From Rhodospirillales bacterium (GTDB taxonomy: Bacteria > Pseudomonadota > Alphaproteobacteria > Rhodospirillales > Magnetovibrionaceae): 64,000 nt of DNA. The notes beneath the pieces were generated by a model. That model had not been told where the DNA came from. It saw nothing but the letters and a program-made list of their open reading frames with translations, and made no database searches. The stretch covers positions 30,013 to 94,012 of the forward strand of contig JANLGW010000043.1 of NCBI GenBank assembly GCA_024653965.1, in the 5' to 3' direction. Of the stretch, positions 63,063-64,000 are shown one piece after another (the first letter of the stretch is position 1; every line of letters starts with the position of its first letter). The translations under genes were made by a program, and so were the position numbers.

Positions 63063-63550
63063 TGTATCCAGAAGTGCTGTATGTCATGGGCGAAGACCTG
63101 TTCACAACCTGCCGGAAAAAGGGCCTCCGGCTGGCGGTGGCGGAATCGTGCACCGGCGGATTGCTGTCGGGCTGCATCACTTCGGTGGCGGGCGCATCGC
63201 ATGTGTTCGAGCGCGGCTTCATCACCTATTCCAACAAATCCAAGGGCGAATTGCTGGGTGTTCCGGCGCATATATTCATGGAACACGGCGCCACCAGCGC
63301 ACCGTGCGCCATCGCCATGGCCGAAGGCGCGCTCACCCACGCCAAGGCCAACTTGAGCGCCGCCATCACCGGCATCGCCGGTCCCGAGGGCAGCGACAAC
63401 AAACCCGCAGGACTGGTGTTTATCGCCTGCGCGCGCGAAGGCTTTCAAACCCTACTGGAACGCCACCAGTTCAGCGGCGACCGCGAACGTGTGCGCCTTC
63501 AGGCGGTGGAAAGCGCTTTGCGCCTGCTTAACCAAATGGCGGCGAACTAA
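63059..63550 (+). CDS. pncC: CinA C-terminal domain protein (nicotinamide-nucleotide amidase, PncC-type)
   Basis: PncC deamidates NMN to nicotinate mononucleotide in the pyridine-nucleotide salvage cycle. The 163-residue product is the isolated CinA C-terminal domain, with LRLAVAESCTGGLLSG, FITYSNKSKGELLGV and the TGIAGPEGSDNKPAGLVFIA region. It has no N-terminal molybdopterin-binding domain. It is cotranscribed with pgpA (4 bp overlap), a frequent alphaproteobacterial arrangement. Confidence 0.94.
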   Translation: MMYPEVLYVMGEDLFTTCRKKGLRLAVAESCTGGLLSGCITSVAGASHVFERGFITYSNKSKGELLGVPAHIFMEHGATSAPCAIAMAEGALTHAKANLSAAITGIAGPEGSDNKPAGLVFIACAREGFQTLLERHQFSGDRERVRLQAVESALRLLNQMAAN

Positions 63551-63575
63551 CCGCGCTTAAGCGTAAATCGCCCCT

Positions 63576-64000
63576 TTAACCGTAAATTACTTCGGCCCGC
63601 GTCACGAAAGCCTGCATCATCTTGTGCGCGGCTTCGGTAAAAACGCCGCCCATGACCGTTTCCAGCAATTTGGAGCTGAACGCGAAGTCGATGTTGAAAT
63701 CGACCTCGCAGCCGTCGGCGCGCTCGATGAACACCCAATCCGTTTCCAGATGTTTGAACGGCCCGCCGATGTCGGTGACGTGGATATGCCCCGGACGCTC
63801 GAACGTGATGCGCGAGCTATAGCGTTCCTGGAGCATCTTAAACCCCACCGCCATGTCGGCGACCATCTGGCCGCTGTCGCCTAAGTCCTTGGATTTTACC
63901 CGCGTCGCCACGCACCACGGCAAAAATTGGGGGTACTGGGCGACGTCCAGCACCAGTTCGAACATCTGCGAGGCCGAAAACGGCAACACGCGATTTTCCG
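63576..64000 (-). CDS. ratA: RatA/COQ10-like ubiquinone-binding protein (N-terminus cut by window edge)
   Basis: This START/SRPBCC-fold protein belongs to the RatA/COQ10 family, linked to ubiquinone binding or ribosome association. The frame is open to the right edge; ENRVLPFSASQMFELV just inside it matches the family's usual residues 5-20, so only a few residues are missing. It continues with DVAQYPQFLPWCV, a central DIGGPFKHLETDWVF and a C-terminal amphipathic helix (AAHKMMQAFVTRAEVIYG). A GTG at 63989 would be a false start because homology extends beyond it. It is convergent with pncC. Confidence 0.92.
   Translation of the reverse strand, partial: ENRVLPFSASQMFELVLDVAQYPQFLPWCVATRVKSKDLGDSGQMVADMAVGFKMLQERYSSRITFERPGHIHVTDIGGPFKHLETDWVFIERADGCEVDFNIDFAFSSKLLETVMGGVFTEAAHKMMQAFVTRAEVIYG

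Noticed and set aside
63987..63989. GTG as the start of ratA
   Set aside because: The conserved family residues continue upstream of it to the window edge, so the gene is cut by the edge and this codon is internal.
1..64000. tRNA, rRNA, CRISPR, prophage or insertion sequences
   Set aside because: Scanned for T-loop motifs, regularly spaced repeats, transposase or integrase motifs; none found. The gene content is core chromosome.

Overview
The window is a stretch of bacterial chromosome that looks alphaproteobacterial, most likely from the Rhodospirillales and probably a motile aquatic species. This placement is inferred from gene order and protein families, not from a 16S sequence. The indicators are the block plsX - rpmF - DUF177 - ubiquinol-cytochrome c chaperone, a K+-independent H+-pyrophosphatase, the small DUF4169, DUF4170 and DUF6314 proteins, an aspartate-type (Mg-dependent) HemB, a Bpt leucyltransferase and one bifunctional Rsh. 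Almost all of the window is ordinary, densely packed core genome. I found no rRNA, tRNA, CRISPR array, insertion sequence, phage or integrase.

Region by region: 0-6 kb holds plsX (cut by the left edge), rpmF, two small conserved genes, bamE, the proton pyrophosphatase hppA and a FliL-like membrane protein. 6-13.2 kb is a long minus-strand cofactor block: thiL, nusB, ribH, a ribBA-type gene, ribE, ribD, nrdR, glyA and rpiB. 13.3-23.4 kb has a SulP transporter, hemB, a MASE3-PAS histidine kinase, an enlarged CheW, a BON lipoprotein, threonine dehydratase, a small membrane methyltransferase and a flavin reductase. 23.7-36.3 kb has motA-motB, bpt, two hybrid histidine kinases, bioY with a DUF6314 gene, parC, a ZntB/CorA-type transporter and an orphan AapJ-like binding protein divergent from the second hybrid kinase. 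36.3-46.3 kb has a TPR-methyltransferase and then the housekeeping run recO-era-rnc-lepB-acpS-pdxJ-DUF2062-rsh-rpoZ-folK, with several 4-base stop/start overlaps. 46.3-54.2 kb has a NYN nuclease, a family 5 uracil-DNA glycosylase, thrH, DUF4169 and DUF4170 genes around a multi-hairpin element, then a bacteriohemerythrin, diguanylate cyclase and stand-alone CZB gene set, then glutathione peroxidase with a sulfite-oxidase-like enzyme, smpB and dapA. 54.3-64 kb has a lytic transglycosylase, a copper-type TonB locus, bactofilin with an M23 peptidase, pgpA, a CinA-type amidase and ratA (cut by the right edge).

Three places look most worth study. First, the minus-strand set at 49-51.4 kb encodes a bacteriohemerythrin with all seven iron ligands, a Cache-GGDEF cyclase with an intact I-site, and a separate zinc-binding CZB protein with an intact 3-His/1-Cys site. 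It looks like an oxygen- and zinc-sensing c-di-GMP module split into separate proteins. Second, the locus at 56.5-60.1 kb encodes a TonB-dependent receptor carrying the CxxxM and HxM motifs of copper importers such as OprC, next to its own TonB and a His/Cys-rich DUF2946 protein. Third, the rpoZ-rsh junction carries a terminator-like stem-loop that contains the rsh ribosome binding site. Lesser points are a RibBA whose second domain lacks its zinc cysteines, a CheW with an insertion of about 60 residues, and tandem 14-15 bp repeats upstream of hppA and cheW.
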